DNA from: Prochlorococcus marinus CUG1416
GTDB taxonomy: Bacteria; Cyanobacteriota; Cyanobacteriia; PCC-6307; Cyanobiaceae
Length of the DNA stretch: 64,000 bases
Direction of reading: 5' to 3'
NCBI RefSeq assembly: GCF_017695965.1
Contig: NZ_JAAORM010000001.1
Location: 124,001 to 188,000 of the forward strand
Both the position numbers and the translations under genes were made by a program. The notes beneath the pieces were generated by a model. The model searched no databases and was not told the DNA's origin. It worked only from the letters and a program-made list of their open reading frames with translations. Below, in pieces: positions 8,325 through 17,511 of the stretch; positions within the stretch are counted from its first letter, which is position 1; every line of letters begins with the position of its first letter.

Positions 8325-8959
8325 TTTTTATTAGAAAAATTCTTTAATAAAGTCTCTTTAATTTGATTAGAAATGGTTTTAATATTTTGTGAAGCAGATA
8401 TTACTGTCCAGTTTTTTTCTTTAGCAATTACTTTGAAGCCTTCATTTACTTTTTCCAAAAATCTAATACCTTCTGATTCCATTCTATCTGGGATTTGATT
8501 TTTCCTTCGCAAGATACTTTCTTCCGGAGAAATTTCTAAGAAGAAAGTTATGTCAGGATATTTTCCTTGACACACAATAGATTCAATATTTTTAATTATT
8601 TCTATATTTATGTTTCTACCATAACCTTGATAAGCCAAAGTGGAGTCGGAAAATCTATCACTAATTACCCAATCATTATTATTTAAAGCAGGTGAAATAA
8701 TTTTTGAAACGTGCTCAGCTCTATCAGCTGAATAAAGCAATAATTCGGCAAGTGATGATGGCATATTATTTTCATTGTTATCAAGAATCAGTCCTCTTAT
8801 TTTTTCCCCTAACAGGCTGCCTCCTGGCTCTCTGGTTGTGATTAATTTAGAATCTTTCTTTATTAGACCACTATTTGGAAGCCATTTAGATAGTTCATCT
8901 ATTTGGGTAGTCTTGCCACATCCATCAATACCTTCAATAACAATAAATTTTCCTTTCAT
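8321..8959 (-). CDS. tmk: Thymidylate kinase
   Basis: It phosphorylates dTMP to dTDP for DNA synthesis. The product is 212 residues with P-loop GIDGCGKTT (10-18), the TREPGG substrate motif at about 43-48, and [12 protein letters not shown], the DRX motif region for the nucleotide monophosphate. It overlaps holB by 4 nt and directly abuts the stop of the copper ATPase gene upstream. Confidence 0.95.
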   Translation of the reverse strand: MKGKFIVIEGIDGCGKTTQIDELSKWLPNSGLIKKDSKLITTREPGGSLLGEKIRGLILDNNENNMPSSLAELLLYSADRAEHVSKIISPALNNNDWVISDRFSDSTLAYQGYGRNINIEIIKNIESIVCQGKYPDITFFLEISPEESILRRKNQIPDRMESEGIRFLEKVNEGFKVIAKEKNWTVISASQNIKTISNQIKETLLKNFSNKK

Positions 8960-11266
8960 TTAATCCAAAGATAAAGCATTAATTACAACTGTAATAGAGC
9001 TAGTTGCCATTAATAATGCTGCGATTGAGGGCGTAAGAAGAATGCCGTACTTGGGGAATAAAATGCCGGCGGCTATCGGTATTGCTATTAAGTTGTAACC
9101 AAAAGCCCATATTAGATTCTGCTTTATTTTTCTTATAGTTTTTTTTGCAAGATTTAATGAATAGGGTAATCCATTGAGTTGATCTCCCATCAATACTACA
9201 TCTGCATTTGCCTTCGCTATTTGAGTTCCTGATCCCACTGCAATTCCTAAGTCTGAGGCTGCTAAGGCTGGTACATCATTAATTCCATCGCCAATCATCG
9301 CTACTTTATGATTGATTTTTAAATTTTCTATAATCTTAAGTTTCATGTGAGGCAGAAGATCCCATTTTACTTCCTTTTCTTTACAACCAATTGTTTTTGC
9401 TAAAGCTAAAACTGTTTGTTTTCTATCTCCACTTAAAATATTAATTTTAAATTTGTTTTCTCTCAAATTTTGAACTGTTTTAATTGAATCCTCCCTGAGT
9501 AAATCCCCTAACAAAATAAAGCCAAATAACTTATTTTTCATACTCACTCCAATAATTGTATTCGTTTGTGTCTCTTCATTTTCAATGACCTTTTTAGCAT
9601 TACTATCAATAATTATTCCTTTGCTCTGCAGCCATTCAACATTTCCAATATTGATAAGTCCATCAATCGAATCAAGTTCTCCAGAAATCCCTCGACCTGA
9701 TTCGGTGAAAATTTTTTTAATTGGAAATAAAATTAAGTTTTGTTTTTGGGCCTCTTGAATTAAGGCGTTAGCAATTGGATGTCTGCTTTCCTTTTCTAAA
9801 CTGGCAGCTAATCTTAATAAGAATTTATGATCATTATTATTTTTATAGTCAACAATAAAAGGCTTTCCTTTTGTTAAGGTACCTGTCTTATCAAAAATAA
9901 TATGATTAATTTTTGAAGCCATCTCTATTTTGTCACCTCCTTTAAATAAAACCCCTTTTTTTGCTGCTTTACCTGATGCAACAGTGATTACTGTTGGTGT
10001 AGCTAAACCTAGTGCACAAGGACAAGCTATTACTAAAACAGCAATTGACAATTGAATTGCTAAGCTCAGGAAATTTTCAGCATTACTACCAAGCGAACTA
10101 TGAAGCGTGTGGCTTGAGTCTGTTATGAATTGATGATGATTATGATTTAATAAATCAGGCCAAATTTGTTTTGCCCCCTTCCACCAAAAAAAGAAACTTA
10201 AAGTCGCAAATATTAGTACAAAGTAAGTAAATTTGCCTGCAATATTATCAGCAATTCTTTGAATAGGAGGCTTATTAGCGTTTACAGACTCAATAAGACT
10301 TACTAGTTTTGCAAGAGAAGAATCTCCTCCGACCTTTTGCACTTTTAGTCTAAGAGTTGAATTTAGATTTAAAGATCCACTGGATAAATTGTCGCCTTCT
10401 TTTACTTCTATAGGTTTCGATTCTCCAGTAATATGTGAGACATCAACATATGAATTGCCTTGAGTAACAATGCAGTCAGCAGGTACTCTGTCACCTGCTA
10501 AAACTTGAATCTCTTGATAAGGTTTTAAAGTGTTTACTCTTATAGACTTTATTTGATTATCTTCTGTGTAGATATTTGCCATTTCAGGTTGAAGCTCTAA
10601 TAACTCTCCAATGGATGAACCAGTTTGATATCTAGCTCTTTCTTCTAAGAAACGCCCAATCAGAATAAATCCTAATAGCATAACTGGTTCATTAAAAAAA
10701 CAAGGAAAACCAGTAGCAGGGAATATTAAGGATAGAAGACTTGTTATGTAGGCGCTAGTTACTCCAAGAGCTACTAAAGAATCCATATCCGGGCGGTTCT
10801 TTATAAATGATTTAAATCCATTAATAATTATTTCTCTTCCAGGCAATAGTAAAGCTACTGTTGCTAATAAGGCGTGAAAAAATATATTACCTAATATTGG
10901 AAAATTTATATATCTTCCTTCTGCAAGATGACCTAAACCTGAAAATAGTAAAAGTAAAAGAGCAAAAGTTAATTTCTGCCATTGATTATTCCATTTCTTT
11001 TTTTTTTCTAATTCTGCTTTATTTATTTTTTTTGAGAAATCATTTATGTAAATCTTTGATGGGAAACCATTTGCTTTAAGATTTTCGAGAACTTTTTCTA
11101 TTTCTATATGTTTCTGGCTACTTTCAAAATATGCACTTTCAGTAAGTAAGTTAACAGAAACATTTTCAATACCATCAGAATTATTCAATATTTTTTCAAC
11201 AGTACTAACACAACCACCACATTTCATTCCTTTAATGCTTAACTGAATGCTCTCCAAATTTTTCAC
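8960..11266 (-). CDS. Copper-type P1B ATPase (CtaA/PacS/CopA family)
   Basis: 768 residues with one N-terminal heavy-metal-associated domain (GMKCGGC, C16 and C19), about eight membrane spans, the ion-channel CPC motif (415-417), the phosphorylation site DKTGT (D459), the SRHP motif (H496) and GDGINDVPALA. This is a P1B-1 Cu(I) pump. In cyanobacteria such pumps feed plastocyanin in the thylakoid (PacS) or bring copper in at the plasma membrane (CtaA); which one cannot be settled by eye. A His-rich stretch (about 375-390) lies in the short loop just before the CPC helix. It is divergent from ycf3. Confidence 0.92.
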   Translation of the reverse strand: MKNLESIQLSIKGMKCGGCVSTVEKILNNSDGIENVSVNLLTESAYFESSQKHIEIEKVLENLKANGFPSKIYINDFSKKINKAELEKKKKWNNQWQKLTFALLLLLFSGLGHLAEGRYINFPILGNIFFHALLATVALLLPGREIIINGFKSFIKNRPDMDSLVALGVTSAYITSLLSLIFPATGFPCFFNEPVMLLGFILIGRFLEERARYQTGSSIGELLELQPEMANIYTEDNQIKSIRVNTLKPYQEIQVLAGDRVPADCIVTQGNSYVDVSHITGESKPIEVKEGDNLSSGSLNLNSTLRLKVQKVGGDSSLAKLVSLIESVNANKPPIQRIADNIAGKFTYFVLIFATLSFFFWWKGAKQIWPDLLNHNHHQFITDSSHTLHSSLGSNAENFLSLAIQLSIAVLVIACPCALGLATPTVITVASGKAAKKGVLFKGGDKIEMASKINHIIFDKTGTLTKGKPFIVDYKNNNDHKFLLRLAASLEKESRHPIANALIQEAQKQNLILFPIKKIFTESGRGISGELDSIDGLINIGNVEWLQSKGIIIDSNAKKVIENEETQTNTIIGVSMKNKLFGFILLGDLLREDSIKTVQNLRENKFKINILSGDRKQTVLALAKTIGCKEKEVKWDLLPHMKLKIIENLKINHKVAMIGDGINDVPALAASDLGIAVGSGTQIAKANADVVLMGDQLNGLPYSLNLAKKTIRKIKQNLIWAFGYNLIAIPIAAGILFPKYGILLTPSIAALLMATSSITVVINALSLD

Positions 11267-11378
11267 GATAGAAGCAAATTAATGGTTGATTTCATTTTTA
11301 ACTATAATAATAAATGTTATAGACTATTTAAATAGTTATTTTTTAAATTATTATATTACTTCTATTAGATTTAAAGCA

Positions 11379-11900
11379 GTGCCGAGTAATCAAAACAGAG
11401 ACAATTTTATTGATAAAGCTTTTACTGTAATTGCCGAATCTATAGTAAAAATAATGCCTATTGCAGACAAGGAAAAAAAAGCTTATATCTATTATAGAGA
11501 TGGCCTTGCTGCCCAAAATAATGGCGATTATTCGGAAGCATTAGAATATTATAAAGAGAGTTTATTGCTTGAAGAAAATAAAATTGATAGGGGTGAGACT
11601 CTAAAAAATATGGCAATAATATATATGAGTAACGGTGATGAGGATTTGTCAATTGAAACTTATCAAAAAGCATTAGTAGAAAATCCTAAACAACCATCAT
11701 GTCTAAAAAATATAGGTTTAATTTATGAGAAAAGAGGAAGATTTGCGGAACAGAATGGTGATTTAGATCAGAGAGATATTTGGTTTGATAAAGCTGCTGA
11801 AGTCTGGTCTAAAGCAGTGAGATTATATCCTGGTGGGTATCTTGATATTGAGAATTGGCTGAAAAACTCAGGAAGAAGTTCAATTGATATGTACCTCTAA
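11379..11900 (+). CDS. ycf3: Photosystem I assembly protein Ycf3 (TPR)
   Basis: Starting at GTG 11379 gives 173 residues, the usual Ycf3 length, with the expected [10 protein letters not shown] beginning. An upstream start at 11286 would add 31 hydrophobic residues not found in the family and is rejected. Three tetratricopeptide repeats follow (about residues 35-140), e.g. [20 protein letters not shown], and the family's [14 protein letters not shown] tail. Ycf3 is a peripheral thylakoid chaperone that assembles the PsaA/PsaB core. It is divergent from the copper ATPase gene. Confidence 0.95.
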   Translation: MPSNQNRDNFIDKAFTVIAESIVKIMPIADKEKKAYIYYRDGLAAQNNGDYSEALEYYKESLLLEENKIDRGETLKNMAIIYMSNGDEDLSIETYQKALVENPKQPSCLKNIGLIYEKRGRFAEQNGDLDQRDIWFDKAAEVWSKAVRLYPGGYLDIENWLKNSGRSSIDMYL

Positions 11901-11905
11901 TATTT

Positions 11906-13258
11906 TTATTTTGATAAAGAATAATCAACTGCTTCTTTAATATTAGAAATCTCTTTGATATTGATTAAATTTTTAAAATTATTATTTAGATCCTCCTCTA
12001 ATTTTGGCACCACGATATTTTTGATACCTAATCTTGCAGCCTCTTCTATCTTTGGTCTAAGGTTATTAGATTGTCTAACTTGACCGCTTAAGCCCAATTC
12101 TCCAATAAATGAGCTACTTGCCAAAGGAGGAATATTTTTCAAACTTGATAAAATTGATATTGCTACTCCCAAGTCAGATGACGGATCATTTATCTCGAAA
12201 CCACCCCCAGTAGCTACATAACAATCAAATTCAGATAATTTAATGCCTACATGTTTTTCAATAACAGCTAAAATTTGATGTAATCTGTTAATGCTAATTC
12301 CAGTTGTAGTACGTCTTGGATTACTGTAAAAAGTTTTATTTACTAGTGCTTGGATGTCAACAGCGAATGGTCGAGTACCTTCATTAGTTATCGTAGTTGT
12401 TACACCTGCAATATTTTCTTTATTTGTAAAAATTGAACTTGGGTTTTTTATCTCTCGTAAGCCTTCTTCAAGCATTTCAAAAATTCCAATTTCAAAGGTG
12501 GATCCAAATCGATTTTTTATACTTCTTAGTAATCTATATGAAGAAATATTATCTCCTTCAAAGTTTATTACTACATCAACTAAATGCTCCAGAGTTTTTG
12601 GACCAGCTAAAGCCCCATCTTTTGTCACATGACCAATTATTAGAAGTGCAATATTATTTTCTTTGGCAAGATTTTGTAATTCAGATGAACATGCTCTAAC
12701 TTGTGAAACTGATCCTGGCGAACTTTCCATCTCATGATTATGGATAGCTTGAATACTATCAATAATTGCAAAACTTGGACTTACTCTTTTGATCTCATCA
12801 ATAATTAGGGATAAATTGGTTTCTGCAAAAATTTGTAAATCAATACTGTTTTGATTTAATCTTTCCCATCTGATTTTTACTTGTTCTAAAGATTCTTCTG
12901 CAGTAACGTATAAAACTTTCTCATTGAGAGATATTTTTCCTGCTGATTGAAGAACTATTGTACTTTTCCCTATACCTGGCTCTCCTCCTAGTAAAACAAC
13001 AGATCCAGGGACTATCCCACCTCCAAGAACTCGATCAAATTCCCTAAAACCACTCGTCAATCTTGATATTTTTTTAGATGAAATTTCATTAAACGATACA
13101 GCTTTCTTACTATTTTTTATATCTTGATATTTAGATCTTTTGCTTTTAATTTCTTCAACAATTGAATTCCATGAGTTGCAATTAAGGCATTTCCCAAAGT
13201 ATTGAGAAGTTTCAGTTCCGCAATTTTGACAAATAAAAGTCGACAATTTGCTAGACAT
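11906..13258 (-). CDS. radA: DNA repair protein RadA/Sms
   Basis: 450 residues in the usual order: an N-terminal C4 zinc finger (CxNC at 10-13, CLNC at 24-27), a RecA-like ATPase with P-loop GGEPGIGKST, a KNRFG RadA-specific motif (about residue 246), and a C-terminal Lon-protease-like domain (SSDLGVAISILSS region). RadA is a DnaB-type helicase acting on recombination intermediates. It is convergent with ycf3, whose stop is 5 nt away, and divergent from rpaB. Confidence 0.95.
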   Translation of the reverse strand: MSSKLSTFICQNCGTETSQYFGKCLNCNSWNSIVEEIKSKRSKYQDIKNSKKAVSFNEISSKKISRLTSGFREFDRVLGGGIVPGSVVLLGGEPGIGKSTIVLQSAGKISLNEKVLYVTAEESLEQVKIRWERLNQNSIDLQIFAETNLSLIIDEIKRVSPSFAIIDSIQAIHNHEMESSPGSVSQVRACSSELQNLAKENNIALLIIGHVTKDGALAGPKTLEHLVDVVINFEGDNISSYRLLRSIKNRFGSTFEIGIFEMLEEGLREIKNPSSIFTNKENIAGVTTTITNEGTRPFAVDIQALVNKTFYSNPRRTTTGISINRLHQILAVIEKHVGIKLSEFDCYVATGGGFEINDPSSDLGVAISILSSLKNIPPLASSSFIGELGLSGQVRQSNNLRPKIEEAARLGIKNIVVPKLEEDLNNNFKNLINIKEISNIKEAVDYSLSK

Positions 13259-13365
13259 TTAGTTTTTGAATAAAGTAATGGAACTAGAATGTTTGGGATT
13301 TTGCCCCTCTACAAGTTAGATTAGGTTAATAATAAATTCTCTTACTGATTAGCTAATAGAAACAA

Positions 13366-14112
13366 ATGGCTCTATCTAGTCAAACTAAAGAAACAATTCT
13401 TGTCGCAGATGACGAGGCAAGTATTAGAAGAATTCTGGAGACGCGTCTCTCCATGATTGGCTACAAAGTTGTAACTGCTAGTGATGGTAAAGAAGCACTA
13501 AAGTTATTTAAAGATTTTGAGCCTGATTTAGTAGTACTTGACGTCATGATGCCAAAGTTAGATGGTTATGGAGTGTGTCAAGAATTAAGGAAAGATTCTG
13601 ATGTCCCAATTGTTATGCTAACTGCACTAGGAGATGTTGCAGATAGGATAACAGGTTTAGAATTAGGGGCTGATGATTATGTGGTAAAACCATTTAGTCC
13701 TAAGGAATTAGAAGCTAGAATTAGATGCGTTCTAAGAAGAATTGACAAAGAACAAATACCTGGAATGCCTAATTCAGGATTAATTTTGGTTACTGATATA
13801 AAAATTGATACAAATCGAAGACAGGTTTTTAAAAGCGATGAGAGAATCAGATTGACTGGGATGGAATTTAGTCTCCTAGAGCTTTTGGTAAGTAGGTCAG
13901 GAGAACCATTTAGTAGGGGAGAGATTTTAAAAGAGGTTTGGGGATATACGCCTGAGAGACATGTAGATACAAGAGTAGTCGATGTTCATATATCAAGACT
14001 AAGATCAAAACTGGAGGCTGATCCGGCAAACCCTGAATTGATATTAACAGCAAGAGGCACAGGATATCTTTTCCAAAGGATTGTCGATATTGCTCCTTTT
14101 GATGGTAAATAA
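13366..14112 (+). CDS. rpaB: OmpR-family response regulator RpaB
   Basis: 248 residues: a receiver domain with D15/D16, phospho-acceptor D59, T86 and K108, then an OmpR-type winged helix (RHVDTRVVDVHISRLRSK recognition region). The sequence is very close to cyanobacterial RpaB (Ycf27), the essential regulator that binds HLR1 sites at high-light and photosystem genes, usually downstream of the kinase NblS. Its TAA stop is followed immediately by the plsX ATG (TAAATG, zero spacing), so the regulator is probably co-transcribed with lipid genes. Confidence 0.94.
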   Translation: MALSSQTKETILVADDEASIRRILETRLSMIGYKVVTASDGKEALKLFKDFEPDLVVLDVMMPKLDGYGVCQELRKDSDVPIVMLTALGDVADRITGLELGADDYVVKPFSPKELEARIRCVLRRIDKEQIPGMPNSGLILVTDIKIDTNRRQVFKSDERIRLTGMEFSLLELLVSRSGEPFSRGEILKEVWGYTPERHVDTRVVDVHISRLRSKLEADPANPELILTARGTGYLFQRIVDIAPFDGK

Positions 14113-15531
14113 ATGAGGAAAGAAAATGTACATAAAATTAATAAATCCAGAGCTATCAGAAGATTAGTTATTTGGTATAAAAGAAATTCGGCTGTAACGT
14201 CAATAGTTGATACTGCTGCTAATTCTGCAGTAACGGCTAGCAATGTCGCTGGTAACGTAGTTTCCGGTGCTGGATCTGTCGTAAGCACAGCTAGTAATGT
14301 TGCTAGTAATGTTGCAGGTAATGTTGCAGGTAATGTGGTTTCAAGCGCTGAATCTGTTGTGAATACTGCTAGCAGTGTAGTCTCAAATGCTAGTTCATTG
14401 GCTAAAAATACATTACAGCCATTAGTTTTTGACCCATTAAAAAGATTACAAAATAGCGATAATATTTTAGATAAGGTGGAGGATGCGAAATCTAATAGAA
14501 TTTGGATCGCAGTTGATGGCATGGGTGGAGATTATGCTCCTGGGCCAATTCTCCAGGGTTGCCTTGAAGCGATAAGCAGATTTCCAATAAATATAAAGTT
14601 TGTTGGCAAAATTGAAACAGTTAAAAATGAGGCAGAAAAAATTGGTTTACTAGAATTACTTGAAAAAGAAATAGACAATAATCGTCTTGAATTAATTGAT
14701 AGTGGAGATCCTATAGGAATGAATGAAGAAGCTACTGCAGTCAGAAAAAAGAAAAACGCAAGTATAAATGTTGCAATGGATTTAGTAAGGAATAATAAAG
14801 CACAAGCTGTTTACTCAGCTGGCAATTCAGGAGCGATGATGGCTTCTGCGATATTTAGAATTGGTAGATTGAAAGGGATTGATAGACCCGCTATAGGCGC
14901 ATTATTTCCTACAAGGGATCAAACTCGCCCTGTATTAGTTTTAGATGTTGGAGCAAATACTGATTGTAAACCATCTTATCTTCATCAGTTTGCTCTTCTA
15001 GGTAATATTTATGCAAAAGATGTCTTGCAAGTAAAAAAACCAAGAATTGGCCTTTTAAATATCGGAGAAGAAGAATGCAAAGGTAATGATTTATCTCTAA
15101 AAACATTTGAATTACTGTCTACTGAAAAAAGTTTTGATTTTGCAGGTAATTGTGAAGGTCGAGATGTATTATCAGGTAGTTTTGATGTAGTAGTCTGTGA
15201 TGGGTTTACCGGTAATATATTATTAAAATTTCTTGAGTCTGTGGGAGGCGTTTTATTAGATATTTTGAGAGCTGAGCTTCCAAGAGGGAGGCGGGGAAAA
15301 GTTGGTTCAGCTTTTTTAAAAAGTAATCTAATCAGAATAAAGAAAAGGTTAGATCATGCTGAACATGGTGGTGCCTTATTACTTGGGGTAAACGGTATTT
15401 GCGTGATCGGCCATGGAAGTAGTAAGTCTTTATCAGTCGTTAGTGCTCTGCGCTTAGCTCACTCGGCGGTGAATCATAACGTAATGGAAAATTTAAATCA
15501 ACTTCAAAAGCTTCAAGTTTTAAATTCTTAA
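14113..15531 (+). CDS. plsX: Phosphate acyltransferase PlsX with long repeat-containing N-terminal extension
   Basis: The catalytic part starts near residue 130 (IAVDGMGGDYAPG) and keeps the VYSAGNSGAMMASA, VLDVGANTDC, GLLNIGEEE and VVCDGFTGNI segments. PlsX turns acyl-ACP into acyl-phosphate, the first step of phosphatidic acid synthesis. It is preceded by about 130 extra residues. Residues 1-25 are basic (KSRAIRRLVIWYKR). Residues 27-97 are a low-complexity Val/Ala/Ser/Asn/Gly tract with hydrophobic residues every 4 or 7 positions, suggesting an amphipathic membrane-binding helix. Four 12-bp tandem repeats (14293-14340) encode residues 61-76. The total is 472 residues against about 330-350 in most bacteria. 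Confidence 0.93.
   Translation: MRKENVHKINKSRAIRRLVIWYKRNSAVTSIVDTAANSAVTASNVAGNVVSGAGSVVSTASNVASNVAGNVAGNVVSSAESVVNTASSVVSNASSLAKNTLQPLVFDPLKRLQNSDNILDKVEDAKSNRIWIAVDGMGGDYAPGPILQGCLEAISRFPINIKFVGKIETVKNEAEKIGLLELLEKEIDNNRLELIDSGDPIGMNEEATAVRKKKNASINVAMDLVRNNKAQAVYSAGNSGAMMASAIFRIGRLKGIDRPAIGALFPTRDQTRPVLVLDVGANTDCKPSYLHQFALLGNIYAKDVLQVKKPRIGLLNIGEEECKGNDLSLKTFELLSTEKSFDFAGNCEGRDVLSGSFDVVVCDGFTGNILLKFLESVGGVLLDILRAELPRGRRGKVGSAFLKSNLIRIKKRLDHAEHGGALLLGVNGICVIGHGSSKSLSVVSALRLAHSAVNHNVMENLNQLQKLQVLNS
14293..14340 (+). repeat. Four tandem 12-bp repeats inside plsX
   Basis: Units AGTAATGTTGCT, AGTAATGTTGCA, GGTAATGTTGCA and GGTAATGTGGTT follow each other in frame and encode SNVA, SNVA, GNVA and GNVV. 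Whole-codon repeats allow length change by slippage without frameshift. Confidence 0.9.
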
Positions 15532-15541
15532 AACATATTTC

Positions 15542-15559
15542 GTCAAATTTATGTTTGAC
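15542..15559. promoter_or_regulatory. Inverted repeat in the plsX-fabH gap
   Basis: GTCAAA-TTTATG-TTTGAC, a 6-bp perfect inverted repeat with a 6-nt loop, fills much of the 53-nt gap between plsX and fabH. No T run follows, so it is not a typical terminator; it could be an operator or an mRNA processing hairpin. Confidence 0.3.
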
Positions 15560-15584
15560 TTATATAAGTAACTAAAAAACTCTT

Positions 15585-16592
15585 TTGGAAGGAATAAAGT
15601 TTAATCAGATTGGTATCTCATTTAAAGGAAGTGGAAGTTATGTACCTGATCAAATACTAACCAATCAAACAATTAGTCAAAAGGTAGATACGAGTGATGA
15701 ATGGATCAAATCTAGAACTGGTATTTCTGAGAGAAGGATTTCTAGCTTAGGAGATAATGTCACTCAGATGGGTTATGAGGCGGCAATAACTGCGATTGAA
15801 ATGGCTAATTGGGATATTAAAACTATTGATTTGATTGTCTTAGCTACTTCTACTCCGCATGATTTATTTGGTTCAGCACCATCTATTCAAGCTAAATTGG
15901 GGGCCAGTAATGCTGTAGCTTTCGATTTAACGGCGGCATGCAGTGGTTTTTTATTCGCCTTAATAACAGCCTCACAATTTTTAAAAGGGGGAAGTTTTAA
16001 AAGGGCTATTGTTATAGGGGCAGATCAATTATCAAGCTTTGTTGATTGGAATGATAGAAGAAGTTGTATTCTTTTTGGAGATGGTGCGGGTGCATTGGCA
16101 ATTGAAGCCACAAATGAATTTGATAATTTTCTTGGTTTTGATATGAGAACTGATGGGGAGAGGGGTTCTTTTCTTAATCTTCCATCAAAAAATAATAAGG
16201 ATTCAATAATTGATACCATTGATTTTTTAAGTGGCGGTTTTTCTCCTATTCAAATGAATGGTCAGGAAGTTTATAAATTTGCAGTTAGAGAAGTTCCGAT
16301 AATTCTTGAAAAGTTGTTTAGAAAAATCAATTTTAGTTCTGATGAAGTTGATTGGCTTGTATTGCATCAAGCTAATCAAAGAATATTGGATTCTGTAGGG
16401 GAAAGGTTAAAAATTCCTAGAGAAAAAGTTCTAAGCAATTTAGAAAAATATGGCAATACCTCAGCAGCAACAATTCCACTAATGATGGATGAGGCTATTA
16501 AAAATAATATAATAAAACAAAATGATATTATTGCCACAAGTGGTTTTGGCGCTGGGCTAAGTTGGGGTGCAGCCCTCATTAAATGGGGTTAA
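15585..16592 (+). CDS. fabH: 3-oxoacyl-ACP synthase III
   Basis: It condenses acetyl-CoA with malonyl-ACP to start fatty acid synthesis. The catalytic triad is visible: C119 (TAACSGF), H261 (LHQANQR) and N291 (YGNTSAA). The GFGAGLSWGAAL C-terminus is typical. At 335 residues it is normal length. The only start that keeps the conserved N-terminus is TTG 15585, where a GGAAGGA purine tract begins on the G of the start codon itself, an unusual arrangement. It is the second lipid gene in the rpaB-plsC run. Confidence 0.95.
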   Translation: MEGIKFNQIGISFKGSGSYVPDQILTNQTISQKVDTSDEWIKSRTGISERRISSLGDNVTQMGYEAAITAIEMANWDIKTIDLIVLATSTPHDLFGSAPSIQAKLGASNAVAFDLTAACSGFLFALITASQFLKGGSFKRAIVIGADQLSSFVDWNDRRSCILFGDGAGALAIEATNEFDNFLGFDMRTDGERGSFLNLPSKNNKDSIIDTIDFLSGGFSPIQMNGQEVYKFAVREVPIILEKLFRKINFSSDEVDWLVLHQANQRILDSVGERLKIPREKVLSNLEKYGNTSAATIPLMMDEAIKNNIIKQNDIIATSGFGAGLSWGAALIKWG

Positions 16593-16609
16593 AACAAAAT
16601 AGGAACACT

Positions 16610-17506
16610 ATGACAGTTGCATGGGTATTCCCTGGACAGGGATCGCAAAAAATTGGAATGGCAAAACAAATTGAAAATTTGCCCAACACAAAGGAGAGGT
16701 TTAGTTATGCTTCTAAGATATTTGAGAGAAATTTATATGAAATTTGTGAATTTAATTCTGAACCAACTAATCCTCTGAGTGATTTGAATGACACAAGAAA
16801 TACACAAATTTGTCTTTTTTTAGTTGAATCGATTTTATTAGATGCCTTAAAGGCAAATGGTTTCAAACCAACTTATGTAGCTGGGCATAGTCTAGGAGAA
16901 ATTTCGGCACTATACTGTGCGGATGTTTTTTCATTCGAAGATTGTGTATCACTAATAAAAGTAAGGTCTCAATTAATGGTAAATGCTGGGAAAGGATCTA
17001 TGGCAGCTGTAATTGGTTTTGATAGAAATCAACTTGATTTATTAGTAAAAAAAATTGATGATATTGTAATTGCTAATGATAATAGCTCCTCCCAAGTTGT
17101 CTTATCAGGATCTAATGAAGCGTTAGATAATTTATCTAGAGAAATCTCTTGTAAAAGATTCCTGAAATTGAATGTTTCTGGTGCATTTCATTCGCCATTC
17201 ATGGATGAGCCTTCAGCAAAATTTGCTGAGTATTTAAAACAGATTAAATTTAAAAATCCTTCTTTCCCAGTCATAAGTAATTATGAACCTTCACTTTGCA
17301 GCGATCCAAATGAGCTTAAGATGAGATTGGAAAATCAAATGTGTAATGGAGTGAGGTGGCGAGAAACTATGGATTTAATGGCAAAAGATAGTGATCTTCA
17401 TATTGTTGAAATTGGCCCTTCAAATGTACTTAGCGGTTTAGGAAAAAGACATCTGAAGGAGGTGAAAATTTCTCAAGTTTCATCTTCTGATCAAATAAAT
17501 TATTAA
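16610..17506 (+). CDS. fabD: Malonyl-CoA:ACP transacylase
   Basis: It loads malonate onto ACP. The product has FPGQGSQKIGM at the N-terminus, the nucleophile S94 in GHSLGE and the catalytic His in GAFHSPFM near residue 200. ATG 16610 with AGGA five nt upstream gives the family's standard start. An in-frame ATG at 16583 overlapping the end of fabH would add nine residues and is less likely. It is followed by plsC after 5 nt. Confidence 0.94.
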   Translation: MTVAWVFPGQGSQKIGMAKQIENLPNTKERFSYASKIFERNLYEICEFNSEPTNPLSDLNDTRNTQICLFLVESILLDALKANGFKPTYVAGHSLGEISALYCADVFSFEDCVSLIKVRSQLMVNAGKGSMAAVIGFDRNQLDLLVKKIDDIVIANDNSSSQVVLSGSNEALDNLSREISCKRFLKLNVSGAFHSPFMDEPSAKFAEYLKQIKFKNPSFPVISNYEPSLCSDPNELKMRLENQMCNGVRWRETMDLMAKDSDLHIVEIGPSNVLSGLGKRHLKEVKISQVSSSDQINY

Positions 17507-17511
17507 TTCGT

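Noticed and set aside
11286..11378. Upstream extension of ycf3 by 31 residues
   Set aside because: Ycf3 homologues begin at the equivalent of GTG 11379; the extra residues are hydrophobic and AT-driven, lying in the promoter region.
12354..12699. Two overlapping plus-strand ORFs inside radA
   Set aside because: They are frame shadows of radA's conserved ATPase region, without ribosome binding sites or family resemblance.
13986..14522. 178-residue minus-strand ORF opposite the rpaB end and plsX start
   Set aside because: It is produced by the repetitive Val/Ala/Ser codons of plsX read in antisense (Leu/Pro/Ala/Thr repeats), has no start context, and overlaps two well-supported genes.
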